From: Planotetraspora kaengkrachanensis
Lineage (GTDB): Bacteria; Actinomycetota; Actinomycetes; Streptosporangiales; Streptosporangiaceae
NCBI RefSeq assembly: GCF_016862895.1
Contig: NZ_BONV01000024.1
Coordinates: 1-64,000 of the forward strand
Direction of reading: 5' to 3'
Length of the DNA stretch: 64,000 nucleotides
Shown here: one piece after another, positions 34,088 through 43,178 of the stretch
How positions within the stretch are numbered: the stretch's first letter is position 1
Layout: each line of letters begins with the position of its first letter
Translations under genes and position numbers: made by a program
Notes under the pieces: model-generated
Told to the model about the DNA's origin: nothing
Database searches by the model: none
Seen by the model: only the letters and a program-made list of their open reading frames with translations

Positions 34088-35845
34088 TCACGCCGACTGC
34101 TCAGACCTCCGATAGAGCCAGCTGACGCGCGGCTCGAGCAGCCACTTGAAGAACGTGCGCGTGATCGGCATGCACAGCACGATCGCCAGCGCGAAGCAGG
34201 CGCTCGCGATCGCGGCCACTCCGAGCGGGCCGAACAGCCACGGGGCGCTCAGCCAGCCCATCTCCTTCGCGATCATCACGGGGATGCCGTGCAGGAGGTA
34301 GCAGTACAGCGTGCGCGTGCCGAGGTCGGAGAACCACGTATCGGACCGGGGGATCAGCGAGAGCACGGCGGCCGACATCGTGAGCGCGGCGACGAGGAGC
34401 GCCATCCGCAGCACCATGCCCTTCCACCAGACGAGGTGGAGGTCCACGTAGCTTTGGCTGTAGTAGATCGGGCCGAGCTTGATCGAGTAGTTCTTGACCA
34501 GGTAGACGGCCACGGCGGCCGCGCCCGCGATCACGAGGACGGAAAGGACCCTGACCCACGTGCGGGCGAGGAACTCGAACAGACCGGGCTTGATCACCAG
34601 TCCCAGCACGAAGAAGGGCAGGAGCCCGAAGAACCGGTCGATGCTGAAGTCGCCCGACAGGTCGGTCATGCCCGCGACGACGTAGATGATCACGGCGATG
34701 AACAGGGGGAATCGCACACGCTGCCAGACGGGCGTCGACAGCCGCCACAGCAGCAGGGCGAGCAGGTACCAGTTCAGCCAGGCGGGATCGGTGATCGAGA
34801 TGCTGAACTTGTGGCCGAACGCCGTGCGGAGCGCGGCGTAGCCGATCTCGACGACGACGTACGGGATCAGGAAGTTGTCGATGAGCTTGGTGGTCTTGGT
34901 GCTGGAGTTCCAGAAATTCCTGGACAGGTAGCCGCTGACGATGACGAACAGCGGCATGTGGAAGACGTAGATGAACAGGTAGGCCGCGCGGGACGAGTCG
35001 GCCGCCAGGGTCGGGACGAGCGAGTGGCCGGTGGCCACGAGCGCGATCAGGATGAACTTGACGTTGTCGAGGAAGGGCTCACGCGGCCGCTTGCCCTGAG
35101 GCGCGGGCGCGGGCTCCTGCTCGGTCTCCTGCCCGTCCCATCCGGCCGGCGGGGCCGGGCGGGTGCGCTGGGCGAACTCCTGGGGGAGCGGTCCCGTCCC
35201 CGTGGCCGTCTGGGCCGGCGCCGACGGCCACGGCGGCAGGGAGGGGTCCTCGGCGGGCAGGTCGCGCATGGGCCTGTCCCGCATCGGCCGGGCGGGCCTT
35301 TCCGGGGCCGCGGTGCCGGCGTCGGCCGCCGGCCGGACGGCGCCTCCGTTTCCCTCCTGAGCAGTCCTGCTCCACGGGTCCCACTGTCCGCCGGGCGCGC
35401 CGCCCTCGGTGGTCTCCGGCAACCGCAGGCCACGTGGATCCCGGGCCGGGGGCCGCGACTGGGCGGGGAAGGCGTGCGGTCCGGTGCCCTGGAGGGCCCA
35501 CGCTCCCGATGTCTCCGCCGAGCGTGTGTCCGGCCCGCCGTCCCGGGCGGAGGCGGCGAAGTAGTCGAACCCCTGAGCGGGCGTCTCCTGATTCGCCGGG
35601 CCGGCCGCCGCGGCTCCACGCTTGCGCGGCTGCCGTACGGGCAGCGGGGGTTTGTCGATCGGAGCGGAGGCGTCGCGAGCGGGGGCCGTGCCGGGCCGGC
35701 GGCCGTCCTGCGCATCGAGTCTGTCGCCTCGTGGCGGCCGGTCGCCCGTGATGCGGCTGATCACGCCGGTGGGTCCGTCTTCGGCATCGGGGGTGACGCC
35801 TGATCCCGGGGGCTGAAGCGGAGATTGGTGGCGGGAGTCACTCAC
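34088..35845 (-). CDS. acyltransferase family 3 membrane protein with long disordered N terminus
   Basis: 585 residues. Residues 1 to about 250 are Pro/Arg/Gly/Ala-rich and probably disordered. The rest is a ten-helix acyltransferase-3 domain beginning REPFLDNVKFILIALVATGHS, whose His is the usual catalytic-site residue; FHMPLFVIVSGYLSRNFW and a C-terminal LYCYLLHGIPVM are family features. It probably O-acetylates a sugar of the envelope polymer. The GTG start at 35845 is provisional, because a shorter protein starting nearer the membrane domain would also be functional. Confidence 0.85.
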   Translation of the reverse strand: MSDSRHQSPLQPPGSGVTPDAEDGPTGVISRITGDRPPRGDRLDAQDGRRPGTAPARDASAPIDKPPLPVRQPRKRGAAAAGPANQETPAQGFDYFAASARDGGPDTRSAETSGAWALQGTGPHAFPAQSRPPARDPRGLRLPETTEGGAPGGQWDPWSRTAQEGNGGAVRPAADAGTAAPERPARPMRDRPMRDLPAEDPSLPPWPSAPAQTATGTGPLPQEFAQRTRPAPPAGWDGQETEQEPAPAPQGKRPREPFLDNVKFILIALVATGHSLVPTLAADSSRAAYLFIYVFHMPLFVIVSGYLSRNFWNSSTKTTKLIDNFLIPYVVVEIGYAALRTAFGHKFSISITDPAWLNWYLLALLLWRLSTPVWQRVRFPLFIAVIIYVVAGMTDLSGDFSIDRFFGLLPFFVLGLVIKPGLFEFLARTWVRVLSVLVIAGAAAVAVYLVKNYSIKLGPIYYSQSYVDLHLVWWKGMVLRMALLVAALTMSAAVLSLIPRSDTWFSDLGTRTLYCYLLHGIPVMIAKEMGWLSAPWLFGPLGVAAIASACFALAIVLCMPITRTFFKWLLEPRVSWLYRRSEQSA

Positions 35846-36084
35846 GAGAGAAACGCTCTGCTATCTGTCGGGGGATCGGCGGTTGCTCATGCGGGGCGGA
35901 TCCTGGAGATCTGCGGCGCGCGGCCCGTATCGGACATTAGCGAAGGCGCCCTCACGGATCAGCCGAATGGGTGAACAGGGCGCGTTCACCGGTTCTTTAC
36001 CTTAACGTCCCCCGGATCGGATGTCGCGCACGAGCTGAAACGTGATCCATCTGACACCGGTTGACTGGAGTGGTCAAGGAAACT

Positions 36085-36112
36085 CGCCGGGCGGGTGGTG
36101 TCCCGCCCGGCG
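36085..36112 (-). terminator. hairpin downstream of the second LCP gene
   Basis: CGCCGGGCGGG and its complement CCCGCCCGGCG flank a short loop, nine bases past the LCP stop codon on the minus strand. A short T-rich stretch follows in that direction. Probable terminator. Confidence 0.6.
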
Positions 36113-36120
36113 GGTTCACG

Positions 36121-38112
36121 TCAGCCGGCGCAGATGTTGGTCTTGGACGTCACCGCGTCGGCGCCGCCCACCTTGAGCGGGATGCGGATGCCCTTCCAGT
36201 CGGCGCCGACGACCAATGAGATCGTCGGGCCGCTCGCCTTGGCCTTCGGGCCGGGCGGAGGCTTGGACGGGGTGTACTTGGTCGACGGGGCGCTGGCCGT
36301 GACCTTGCCGATCTCCGGGGCCACCTCGTTGAGCAGTTTCCCAGTGAGGATCTTGGAGGAGGCGGCGCCCGCGCCCTCGTAGCGGACCAGGGTCTTCGGC
36401 TGGTCCGCGCCGCCCGCCTTCGTGGCGTTGCCGACGCTCACGACCTTGAAGCCCTGCGCGGTGAGTTCGTCCGCGACCTCCTTGCCCTTGCCGCCGGTGT
36501 TGGTGCCGTTGTACACGGCGATCCTCACCTGCTGGGGCTTGGTGATCGGTTCGGTCGCCGATGTGCCGCCTGTGTCTCCGCCCGTGCCGCCGGTCGTACC
36601 GGTGCTCGTGCCGCCTGCGGGCGCGGTCGCCTTGGCGGGGCTCGGCGTGGCGCTGGCGACCACGGTGTCGCCCTTGATCGCGTTGAACAGGTTGTTCGCG
36701 TCAGGCTGCTTCCACTGCACCCGGTTGGGGTCGGGGGTGTACGGCTCCCACGGCACCGTGGTGGCCTTGAAACCGCTCGCCTTCAGCTTCTGCGCGCTCT
36801 GCGCGATCTGCAGGATCTCTCCCGCGTTGAGCGCGTCGTCCGTGGTCACCGATTCGGCGGCGGCCTTGATGAAGCCGTTGAGCTTGCCGACGTCGGTGAG
36901 CATCGAACTGCTCGTCGCCTTCTTCACGACCTGCGAGATGAAGATCTGCTGGCGCTTGATCCGGTCGATGTCGCTGCCGTTGCCGAGTGAGTGCCGGGCC
37001 CGGACGTAGGCCAGTGCGGTCTCACCCTTCACCGTCTGCGTGCCGGCCTTGAGGTGGAGCTTGGCGTCGTCGTCGTCCACGTTCTTGGGGACACAGATCT
37101 CGATGCCGCCCAAGGCGTTCACGATGTTCTTGAAGCCGGTGAAGTCGACCTTCACGTAGTGGTCGACGGGAATCCCGGTGAGGGTCTCGACGGTCCGCCG
37201 TGTGCAGATCATCCCTCCGTCGGAGAACGCGGAGTTGATCATGCCGAGGTGGGCCGGCGTGGTGGTGCCCTTGTTCTGGGTGCTGTGGCACTCGGGGATC
37301 TGCACCATGGAGTCGCGGGGGAAGCTGATCAGTGTCGCGCCGTCGCGGTTGGGCGCGACGTGCAGCAGCATGATCGTGTCCGTGCGCTCACCATCGTTGA
37401 CGAGGCCCTTGCCGTACTTCGCGTTGTCCCCGGCCCGGGTGTCCGAGCCCACCAGGAGCACGTTGATCGCGCCGGTCTGGTTGACGGGGCGGTTCTTGTC
37501 CAGGTCGTCGGTGGAGGCTCCGCGCTTGATGAGGCCGAACGTGTCCCGGTAGACCTTGTACGCGGTCAGCGTGCCGAGGACCAGCAGGCTCGTGAGCACG
37601 ATGCTGACCCAGCCGACCACGCCGAGGCGGCGCTTCGCGCCGTCGCCGGACTTGCCGTCCGACGGGTCGTAGCCGTCCAAGCCGTTCCCGTATCCGGTCG
37701 CGAGCTCGGGCTCCGCGGAATCGCCGCCGCGCCCCTTGCCGCGTGCGCGGCCGGAGCGGGCGCCGACGCCGGCGGACGCGAACTCGTCCTCTTCCACGCG
37801 GCCGCGCCGACGGCTCCGCTTGGGCGCGTCGTCCTCGTAGAGGTCGTCGTAGGCGTCCCTGGCGGGGGGCACGTCGCCGGAGCGCCGGCCGCGGGGCGCC
37901 TTCTCGTAGGAGTCGGCGCCGAACGAGTCGTCCCCGTAGGAGTCGGACCCGAAGAAGCCCGACCCGCGGTCGTCGGCCCCGAACGGGTCGGCACCGAAGC
38001 CGTAGGAATCCTGGCCGAAGTGGTCCTGGCCACCGCGGGGATCACCCCAGACCCTCTGGTCGCCTGAGGGGGGCGTCGGGTCGCCCGGGGAGACGCGACG
38101 GCGGTCGCTCAC
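36121..38112 (-). CDS. LytR-CpsA-Psr family protein with acidic FG-rich N terminus
   Basis: 663 residues. The cytoplasmic N terminus (about 1-165) is rich in Asp, Gly, Phe and Tyr, with repeated SYG/FGAD-type units, followed by a basic segment. One membrane helix is near 170-190. The LCP domain (about 210-430) contains NVLLVGSDTRAGDN, RTDTIMLLHVAPN, SFPRDSMVQIPE and YVRARHSLGNGSDIDRIKRQQ, with the phosphate-binding Arg residues. After a Thr/Gly linker there is a LytR_C domain (about 520-610), and the protein ends in NICAG. Predicted polymer-to-peptidoglycan ligase. The GTG start has AAGGAGG four bases upstream and overlaps the stop of a 25-codon leader ORF. Confidence 0.93.
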   Translation of the reverse strand: MSDRRRVSPGDPTPPSGDQRVWGDPRGGQDHFGQDSYGFGADPFGADDRGSGFFGSDSYGDDSFGADSYEKAPRGRRSGDVPPARDAYDDLYEDDAPKRSRRRGRVEEDEFASAGVGARSGRARGKGRGGDSAEPELATGYGNGLDGYDPSDGKSGDGAKRRLGVVGWVSIVLTSLLVLGTLTAYKVYRDTFGLIKRGASTDDLDKNRPVNQTGAINVLLVGSDTRAGDNAKYGKGLVNDGERTDTIMLLHVAPNRDGATLISFPRDSMVQIPECHSTQNKGTTTPAHLGMINSAFSDGGMICTRRTVETLTGIPVDHYVKVDFTGFKNIVNALGGIEICVPKNVDDDDAKLHLKAGTQTVKGETALAYVRARHSLGNGSDIDRIKRQQIFISQVVKKATSSSMLTDVGKLNGFIKAAAESVTTDDALNAGEILQIAQSAQKLKASGFKATTVPWEPYTPDPNRVQWKQPDANNLFNAIKGDTVVASATPSPAKATAPAGGTSTGTTGGTGGDTGGTSATEPITKPQQVRIAVYNGTNTGGKGKEVADELTAQGFKVVSVGNATKAGGADQPKTLVRYEGAGAASSKILTGKLLNEVAPEIGKVTASAPSTKYTPSKPPPGPKAKASGPTISLVVGADWKGIRIPLKVGGADAVTSKTNICAG

Positions 38113-38186
38113 AGGGCCTCCTTCGTCGGGTCGACCATCGGACCGGCGGGCGAACAGCGGGAGGGACTACTGCTTCGCCTGCACAC
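38109..38186 (-). CDS. leader peptide (uORF) coupled to the LCP gene
   Basis: A 25-codon frame starts at GTG 38186, four bases after a perfect AAGGAGG. It begins MCRRSSSPSRC and ends TKEAL, and its TGA overlaps the LCP start codon as GTGA. The strong ribosome site and exact stop-start overlap suggest translational coupling or attenuation. No peptide family is recognised. Expression is unproven. Confidence 0.5.
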   Translation of the reverse strand: MCRRSSSPSRCSPAGPMVDPTKEAL

Positions 38187-38373
38187 GTGTCCTCCTTGTA
38201 AGGCGATCACTTTGCCGCGCTCCGAGATTAGGTCACGGAAGCACACAAGGCGCCCCGATCGGGTGAGTCGTTGTCCCTGATCGCGGTGCTCCGCACCGGA
38301 ATGGTGTGAGCGCCGAGCATACTAAAACCAGGACATTTCAGGGTATGCAGCAAACTCCGGGTTTACTGGGATT

Positions 38374-39855
38374 TCACAAAACAGCCTGATCACTGCGCAT
38401 CTCGACGGGCTCGGGGGTCCTTTCACCGGCGTCTCGACGGCCCCGGGTGACGGCCAGAGCGGCGGCCAGGCAGGCGAGCGGCGCCGCGGGCAGGACGTAC
38501 CGGTAGTCGAACGCCGCCGTGGCGGCGGGCGCCGCCAACAGGGCCACCGCGGTCAGCCAGACCGTCCAGGCCGCGAGGGTCCCGCCGCCGAGAGCGGCCT
38601 CCCGCCGTCCGCGCGCGCGCAGCCGCGCCAGGGCCGCCGCGGGCGGCACGAGCAGCAGGACGAGCAGCGCAGCCCCGGGAAGGAACGCCACGTCCTGGTA
38701 GGCCCGCATCCATCCGGCGTACGGCTCTGCGACCGTCACCGTGAGCGGCCCCCGTTCGTATCGCTCGGCGAGCGCCGCTCCCGTCACCGCGGGCGCCCTG
38801 TCCGGCGGGGGCGGCGCCGTGACGGGGAACTGGTAGGCCTCGTAGGTCGCCTCGTCCGGGTAGACGGGCCGTCCGAAGGTGAAGGAGCGGGCGAACTCGG
38901 TCAGCACGGATTCCGCGAAGTCCAGGGGCCGGCTCCGGATCGCCAGCATGCCGAACCGGTTCGCCAGCGCGTCGTTCGCCTGGGAGAAGGTGATGCCGGG
39001 CTGCCTGACCAGGGGAGACGCCGTGTTCCAGATGTAGTCGGGCGGTGACGGGCGCGCCGACGGCGGGCGCGGATCGCACAGGACCGCCAGGTCCGCGGGA
39101 GGCTTCATCGCGGCGCAGTCGGCGAACATCATCGTCCGGGAGTAGAGGAACACGCCGTTCGACCCCACGAGGCCGATTCGGTGATACGTGGCGTAGAACC
39201 AGCCGCCGTACGCGCCGAGGGGGACCAGGGCCGCGAGGAGGAACGCGCCGAGCGCCCGCGCGAGCCGCCGCCGGCTCCCTTCCCGGATTCCGCGCCACAC
39301 CACGTAGAGCCCGAACACGGCGATCAGCGGAAGACCGACGGTTCTGGTCAGCGTCGAGGCGGCCAGGAGCAGGCCCAGCGCGAGAGCCGTACGCGGGGAG
39401 ACGGCGCGGCCGCGTGCCACGAGGCAGCAGGCCGCGACGACGAGCAGGGTGAACAGGGAGTCGGAGACCAGCAGATGTTCCAGCTGGATCTGGTAGGCGT
39501 CGAGGAGGACGGGGACCGAGGCCAGGGCCGCCACCCAGGCGCGCCCGCCGGCACGCCGCACGGTCACGTAGATCAGGACGCCGACGAGCAGCCCGGACAG
39601 GTGCTGCACGAGGGTGACGACGGCGAAGCTGTGGAACGGCTCGAGCAGCCGCAGGAACATCGAGTAGCCGGCCGGGCGGACCAGGTCGGGCCGCGGCCGC
39701 ATGGCCGTCACGACGTAGGTGTAGGAGTCGGGGAACCAGAGCGCGGGCCGGTAGCCGGCCATCGTCACGATCCGGAGCGCCGCCCCCAGCGCGAACACCG
39801 CGAGAAACCACCCGTGTCGCCGGGTCCACGCCGCGATGCGCCCCATCTGCGCCAC
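38374..39855 (-). CDS. polytopic GT-C-like glycosyltransferase
   Basis: 493 residues with about ten membrane helices. The first periplasmic loop has an acidic residue in RPALWFPDSYTYV, typical of polyprenyl-phosphate-sugar-dependent GT-C enzymes (dolichyl-P-mannose mannosyltransferase relatives). A large extracytoplasmic loop (about 260-390) precedes the last helices. It probably adds a sugar outside the membrane; donor and acceptor are unknown. GTG 39855 follows GGGAG by five bases. It is divergent from a second such protein (39938). Confidence 0.8.
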   Translation of the reverse strand: MAQMGRIAAWTRRHGWFLAVFALGAALRIVTMAGYRPALWFPDSYTYVVTAMRPRPDLVRPAGYSMFLRLLEPFHSFAVVTLVQHLSGLLVGVLIYVTVRRAGGRAWVAALASVPVLLDAYQIQLEHLLVSDSLFTLLVVAACCLVARGRAVSPRTALALGLLLAASTLTRTVGLPLIAVFGLYVVWRGIREGSRRRLARALGAFLLAALVPLGAYGGWFYATYHRIGLVGSNGVFLYSRTMMFADCAAMKPPADLAVLCDPRPPSARPSPPDYIWNTASPLVRQPGITFSQANDALANRFGMLAIRSRPLDFAESVLTEFARSFTFGRPVYPDEATYEAYQFPVTAPPPPDRAPAVTGAALAERYERGPLTVTVAEPYAGWMRAYQDVAFLPGAALLVLLLVPPAAALARLRARGRREAALGGGTLAAWTVWLTAVALLAAPAATAAFDYRYVLPAAPLACLAAALAVTRGRRDAGERTPEPVEMRSDQAVL

Positions 39856-39937
39856 GCTCACTCCCGCTGCCGGAGGTCTCCCGCGTACGCTACCGGCTCC
39901 CAGGGGCCGGTCGTGACCTGCGCCCGGGCGGCGCCGC

Positions 39938-42157
39938 ATGATCGGATTTCCGCGGCGGAGGGCGACCGCCGGGCGGGGCGGCTACGCTCGCCTCATTCCG
40001 AAGAACGCTATCGATCTCGCCCGTTGGCGGACGACATGGCCGTCGGCGGGCCGGACGCTCGCCGTCGCCTCCGCCATGCCCGCGCTCGCCATCAGCGGAT
40101 GGCTGGTGGCGGGGCTGCCGCTGCTGCTGCTCGGCTGGTTCAGGCCGCTGCCCATGGTGCTCGCCGGCGGCGGGCTCGCCCTCGTCTTCTGCTGGTACGG
40201 CCTGCGCCGCCTGCCCGAGGTGGTGGAGTCGTCGGCGTGGCCCACGGTCGCCGTCCTCGGGATCGCCGCCGCCTCGGGGATCTTCAACGGGCTCCTCCAC
40301 GGGGAGCAGCTGATCGTCCGGCGTGATCCCGCCACCTACGCCCAGTACGCCGTCTGGCTGGCCGGGCACGGCTCACTGCCGATCCCCCTCGGCGACTTCG
40401 GCGGCTCCGATCCCGCCCTGCGGTTCGTGAGCATGGGCTTCTACGAGTGGGACGGCGGCATCGTCCCGCAGTTCATGGCCGGGCCGCCGATGATCCACGC
40501 GATCGGCTACTGGCTCGGCGGCGTCTCCGGGCTCGTGCTCGTGCCGCCGGTCCTCGGCGCCCTCGCCGTGCTGACCGTCGGCGGGACCGCGGCCCGTCTC
40601 GTCGGCGCCCGCTGGGCGCCCCTGGCCGCGCTGGCCTTCGCCGTGAGCATGCCGGTGCTGTACACGTCCCGGACCACGTTCAGCGAGATCCCGTCGCTGA
40701 TCCTGGTGTTCGGGGCCATGAGCCTGCTGCTCGACGCCCGCTTCCGCCTGCGCGCGGGCCTGCTCGGCCTCGGTTTCCTGGGGCCGGCCACGCCCGCGGA
40801 GACCGCGCGGCGGGCGCAGCCCGGCGGCGCGCGCCTGATGGCGGGGCTCGCGGGCCTGGCGTTCGGGCTGACGGTGCTCGTCCGCGTCGACGGGCTCAGG
40901 GACGTGCTGCCTGTGCTGGCCTACGCCGGGCTGCTCATCGCCCTGGCCAGGCTGTCGCGCGCCCGCGACGCCATGAAGGAGCGCGCCCCCGAAGGGAGAC
41001 TCGGGCCGCCTCTGCTCCTGGGGCTCGTGGCGGGCGCGGCGCTGGGCTTCGCCGCCTGCCTCACGATCGCCCGCCCCTATCTCGGCTACCTGTCCGGCTC
41101 GCTCAAGCCCCTGCTCGCCATCTGCGCGGCGGTGCTCGTGCTCACCGCCGTGGCGGCGGCGGTGGCGCCGTGGATCGCGGGACGCGTGGGCACGCTCTCC
41201 GGGGGACGGCTCGCCCGCCGGCTGCCCGACGTCGCCGCGGGTCTCGTCGTGCTCGTCGTCGCGGGCCTGGCCGTACGGCCGTGGCTGCAGACCGTGCGCC
41301 GCGTCGCGGTGACGCCGGAGGACCAGCTGACGGCCAACTTCATCGGGAAGACGCAGCAGGTCAACCACCTGCCGATCGACCAGACCCGGCTCTACTACGA
41401 GGACTCGCTGTGGTGGGTGATCTGGTACGTCGGCGTCCCCGTCGTCGTGCTCGCCACGCTCGCCGCGGCCGTGCTCGCGCGGCGGATGGCCAAGGGGAAG
41501 GAGTTCGGCTGGCTCCTGCCTCTGGCGATCATCGGCTGGACGACGGTGACGACGCTCTGGCGGCCGGCGATCACGCCCGACCACCCGTGGGCGTCCCGGC
41601 GGCTGGTGCCGATCGTGATCCCGGGGATGATCCTGCTCGCGGTGTGGGGGCTGCGCTGGATCCGCCGACGGGCGCATCGCTGGGGGTACGGCTCACGCCT
41701 GCTGATCGCCACGGGGGCGGCGCTGCTGGTCGTGCCGGCGGCGATCACCTCGATCGGGACCGCGTTCACCCCGGTGGACAGGGGAGAGGCCGCCGCCGTG
41801 AAGGGATTGTGCGCGGCGATCCCGCGGAACGCGTCCGTGCTGATCGTCGAACGGGCGACGGGCGACCGCATCACCCAGCTCGTCCGGGGCGAGTGCGGCG
41901 TGCCGACCGCCCGGGTGGCCTACCCCAAGGGCAGCGACGTGCCCCTGCACTCCGACATCGAGCGCCTGGTGGAAAAGGTCAGGGGGACGGGCCGCCTGCC
42001 CGTGCTGCTCGCCGCCGAGCCCGGCCAGCTCTGGCCGTACGGCCCGCCGACACAGGTGCTCAAACTGCGCAGCCGCCAGGACGAGCGCTCCCTCGTGGAC
42101 CCGCCCGACGGCACCTGGTCGCTCACGATCGACGTCTGGATGACCATGCCGGCCTGA
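39938..42157 (+). CDS. large polytopic membrane protein, GT-C-like
   Basis: 739 residues with about twelve helices and a C-terminal extracytoplasmic domain (about 600-739). The loop after helix 3 carries the acidic motif VRRDPATYAQYAVWLAGHG, similar in position to the catalytic Asp of GT-C transferases. The C-terminal region reads like a soluble receptor or Rossmann-like part (AIPRNASVLIVER). Specific function unknown; probably a lipid-linked sugar transferase in envelope glycan assembly. ATG 39938 lacks a clear ribosome site; the true start may be slightly downstream. Confidence 0.75.
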   Translation: MIGFPRRRATAGRGGYARLIPKNAIDLARWRTTWPSAGRTLAVASAMPALAISGWLVAGLPLLLLGWFRPLPMVLAGGGLALVFCWYGLRRLPEVVESSAWPTVAVLGIAAASGIFNGLLHGEQLIVRRDPATYAQYAVWLAGHGSLPIPLGDFGGSDPALRFVSMGFYEWDGGIVPQFMAGPPMIHAIGYWLGGVSGLVLVPPVLGALAVLTVGGTAARLVGARWAPLAALAFAVSMPVLYTSRTTFSEIPSLILVFGAMSLLLDARFRLRAGLLGLGFLGPATPAETARRAQPGGARLMAGLAGLAFGLTVLVRVDGLRDVLPVLAYAGLLIALARLSRARDAMKERAPEGRLGPPLLLGLVAGAALGFAACLTIARPYLGYLSGSLKPLLAICAAVLVLTAVAAAVAPWIAGRVGTLSGGRLARRLPDVAAGLVVLVVAGLAVRPWLQTVRRVAVTPEDQLTANFIGKTQQVNHLPIDQTRLYYEDSLWWVIWYVGVPVVVLATLAAAVLARRMAKGKEFGWLLPLAIIGWTTVTTLWRPAITPDHPWASRRLVPIVIPGMILLAVWGLRWIRRRAHRWGYGSRLLIATGAALLVVPAAITSIGTAFTPVDRGEAAAVKGLCAAIPRNASVLIVERATGDRITQLVRGECGVPTARVAYPKGSDVPLHSDIERLVEKVRGTGRLPVLLAAEPGQLWPYGPPTQVLKLRSRQDERSLVDPPDGTWSLTIDVWMTMPA

Positions 42158-42265
42158 TCCGGAGGGGCCCTCCGCGGGCCGTACGAGTCGGAGATGTTGG
42201 GCCGCGATTCGGCTGGGCAGAGTACCCTGACCGGACGTGACCACGCCCGAGACCTTGGAAGCGCT

Positions 42266-43165
42266 GTGACTGCCGCGGAGAACCCTTACGTGACGATCGT
42301 CCTGCCGTGCTACAACGAGCAGGATCACGTGGTCGACGAGGTCGAGCGCATCTGCGCGGCCATGGACGCGAGCGGTTACACCTATGAGCTCGTGGCCGTG
42401 GACGACTGCTCGAGCGACCAGACCCTCGCCCGCCTCCAGGAGGCGGCCCCGCGCTATCCGAACATGCGGATCAAGGCGTTCCACCGCAACGGCGGCTCGG
42501 GCACGGTCCGCAGGATCGGCACCCAGGAGGCCCGTGGCGAGATCGTCGTGTGGACCGACGCGGACATGAGCTACCCCAACGAGCGGATCCCCGAGCTGGT
42601 CGAGATCCTCGAGAAGGACCACACCGTCGACCAGGTGGTCGGCGCCAGGACCACGGAGGAGGGGTCGCACAAGTTCCTGCGGGTGCCCGCCAAGTGGTTC
42701 ATCCGCAAGGTCGCCGAGCGGCTCGCCGGGCAGCGGATCCCCGACCTCAACTCGGGTCTGCGGGCGTTCCGCAAGTCGGTCGCCAAGCCGTACCTGCGGC
42801 TGCTGCCCCCCGGGTTCTCCTGCGTCACGACGATCACGCTGGCGTTCATGTCGAACCAGCACGACGTGCACTACCTGCCGATCGAGTACTCGAAGCGGGC
42901 GGGGAAGTCGAAGTTCAGCTTCGTCTCCGACGCCTACCGCTACATCCTGCAGGTGCTGCGGATGGTCATGTACTTCAACCCGCTCAAGGTGCTCATGCCC
43001 CCGGCGCTCTGGCTGGTCGGCATCGGGCTGGTCAAGGGCGTGTACGACGTCGTGCGGTACGGCTTCTACCTGACCAGCAACACCATCGTGATCTTCCTGT
43101 CCGGCCTGCTGATCGGGTCGCTGGCGCTCCTGGCCGACCTCATCGTCCGGTCCCGGGGCGAGTAG
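42266..43165 (+). CDS. DPM1-type polyprenyl-phosphate glycosyltransferase
   Basis: 299 residues: GT-A domain with VTIVLPCYNEQDHV, the DxD in VWTDADMSYPNERI, and VPAKWFIRKVAERLAG as interface region. Two C-terminal helices (VLMPPALWLVGIGLVKGVY, TIVIFLSGLLIGSLALLADL) are as in GtrB/DPM-like synthases. It likely makes polyprenyl-phosphate hexose used by the GT-C proteins just upstream (inference). GTG 42266 with GGAAG upstream. It is followed 13 bases later by a GT4 gene, so probably one operon. Confidence 0.9.
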   Translation: MTAAENPYVTIVLPCYNEQDHVVDEVERICAAMDASGYTYELVAVDDCSSDQTLARLQEAAPRYPNMRIKAFHRNGGSGTVRRIGTQEARGEIVVWTDADMSYPNERIPELVEILEKDHTVDQVVGARTTEEGSHKFLRVPAKWFIRKVAERLAGQRIPDLNSGLRAFRKSVAKPYLRLLPPGFSCVTTITLAFMSNQHDVHYLPIEYSKRAGKSKFSFVSDAYRYILQVLRMVMYFNPLKVLMPPALWLVGIGLVKGVYDVVRYGFYLTSNTIVIFLSGLLIGSLALLADLIVRSRGE

Positions 43166-43178
43166 GCGGCCCGCGTCG

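Noticed and set aside
34055-35803. 582-codon plus-strand ORF opposite the acyltransferase gene
   Set aside because: High-GC shadow frame; composition is Arg/Glu/Gly-rich and has no ribosome site, while the other strand has a clear membrane acyltransferase.
36991-38067. Long plus-strand ORF antisense to the second LCP gene
   Set aside because: It lies fully opposite a gene with clear LCP motifs. Its translation is a His/Val/Gly-rich shadow with no family features.
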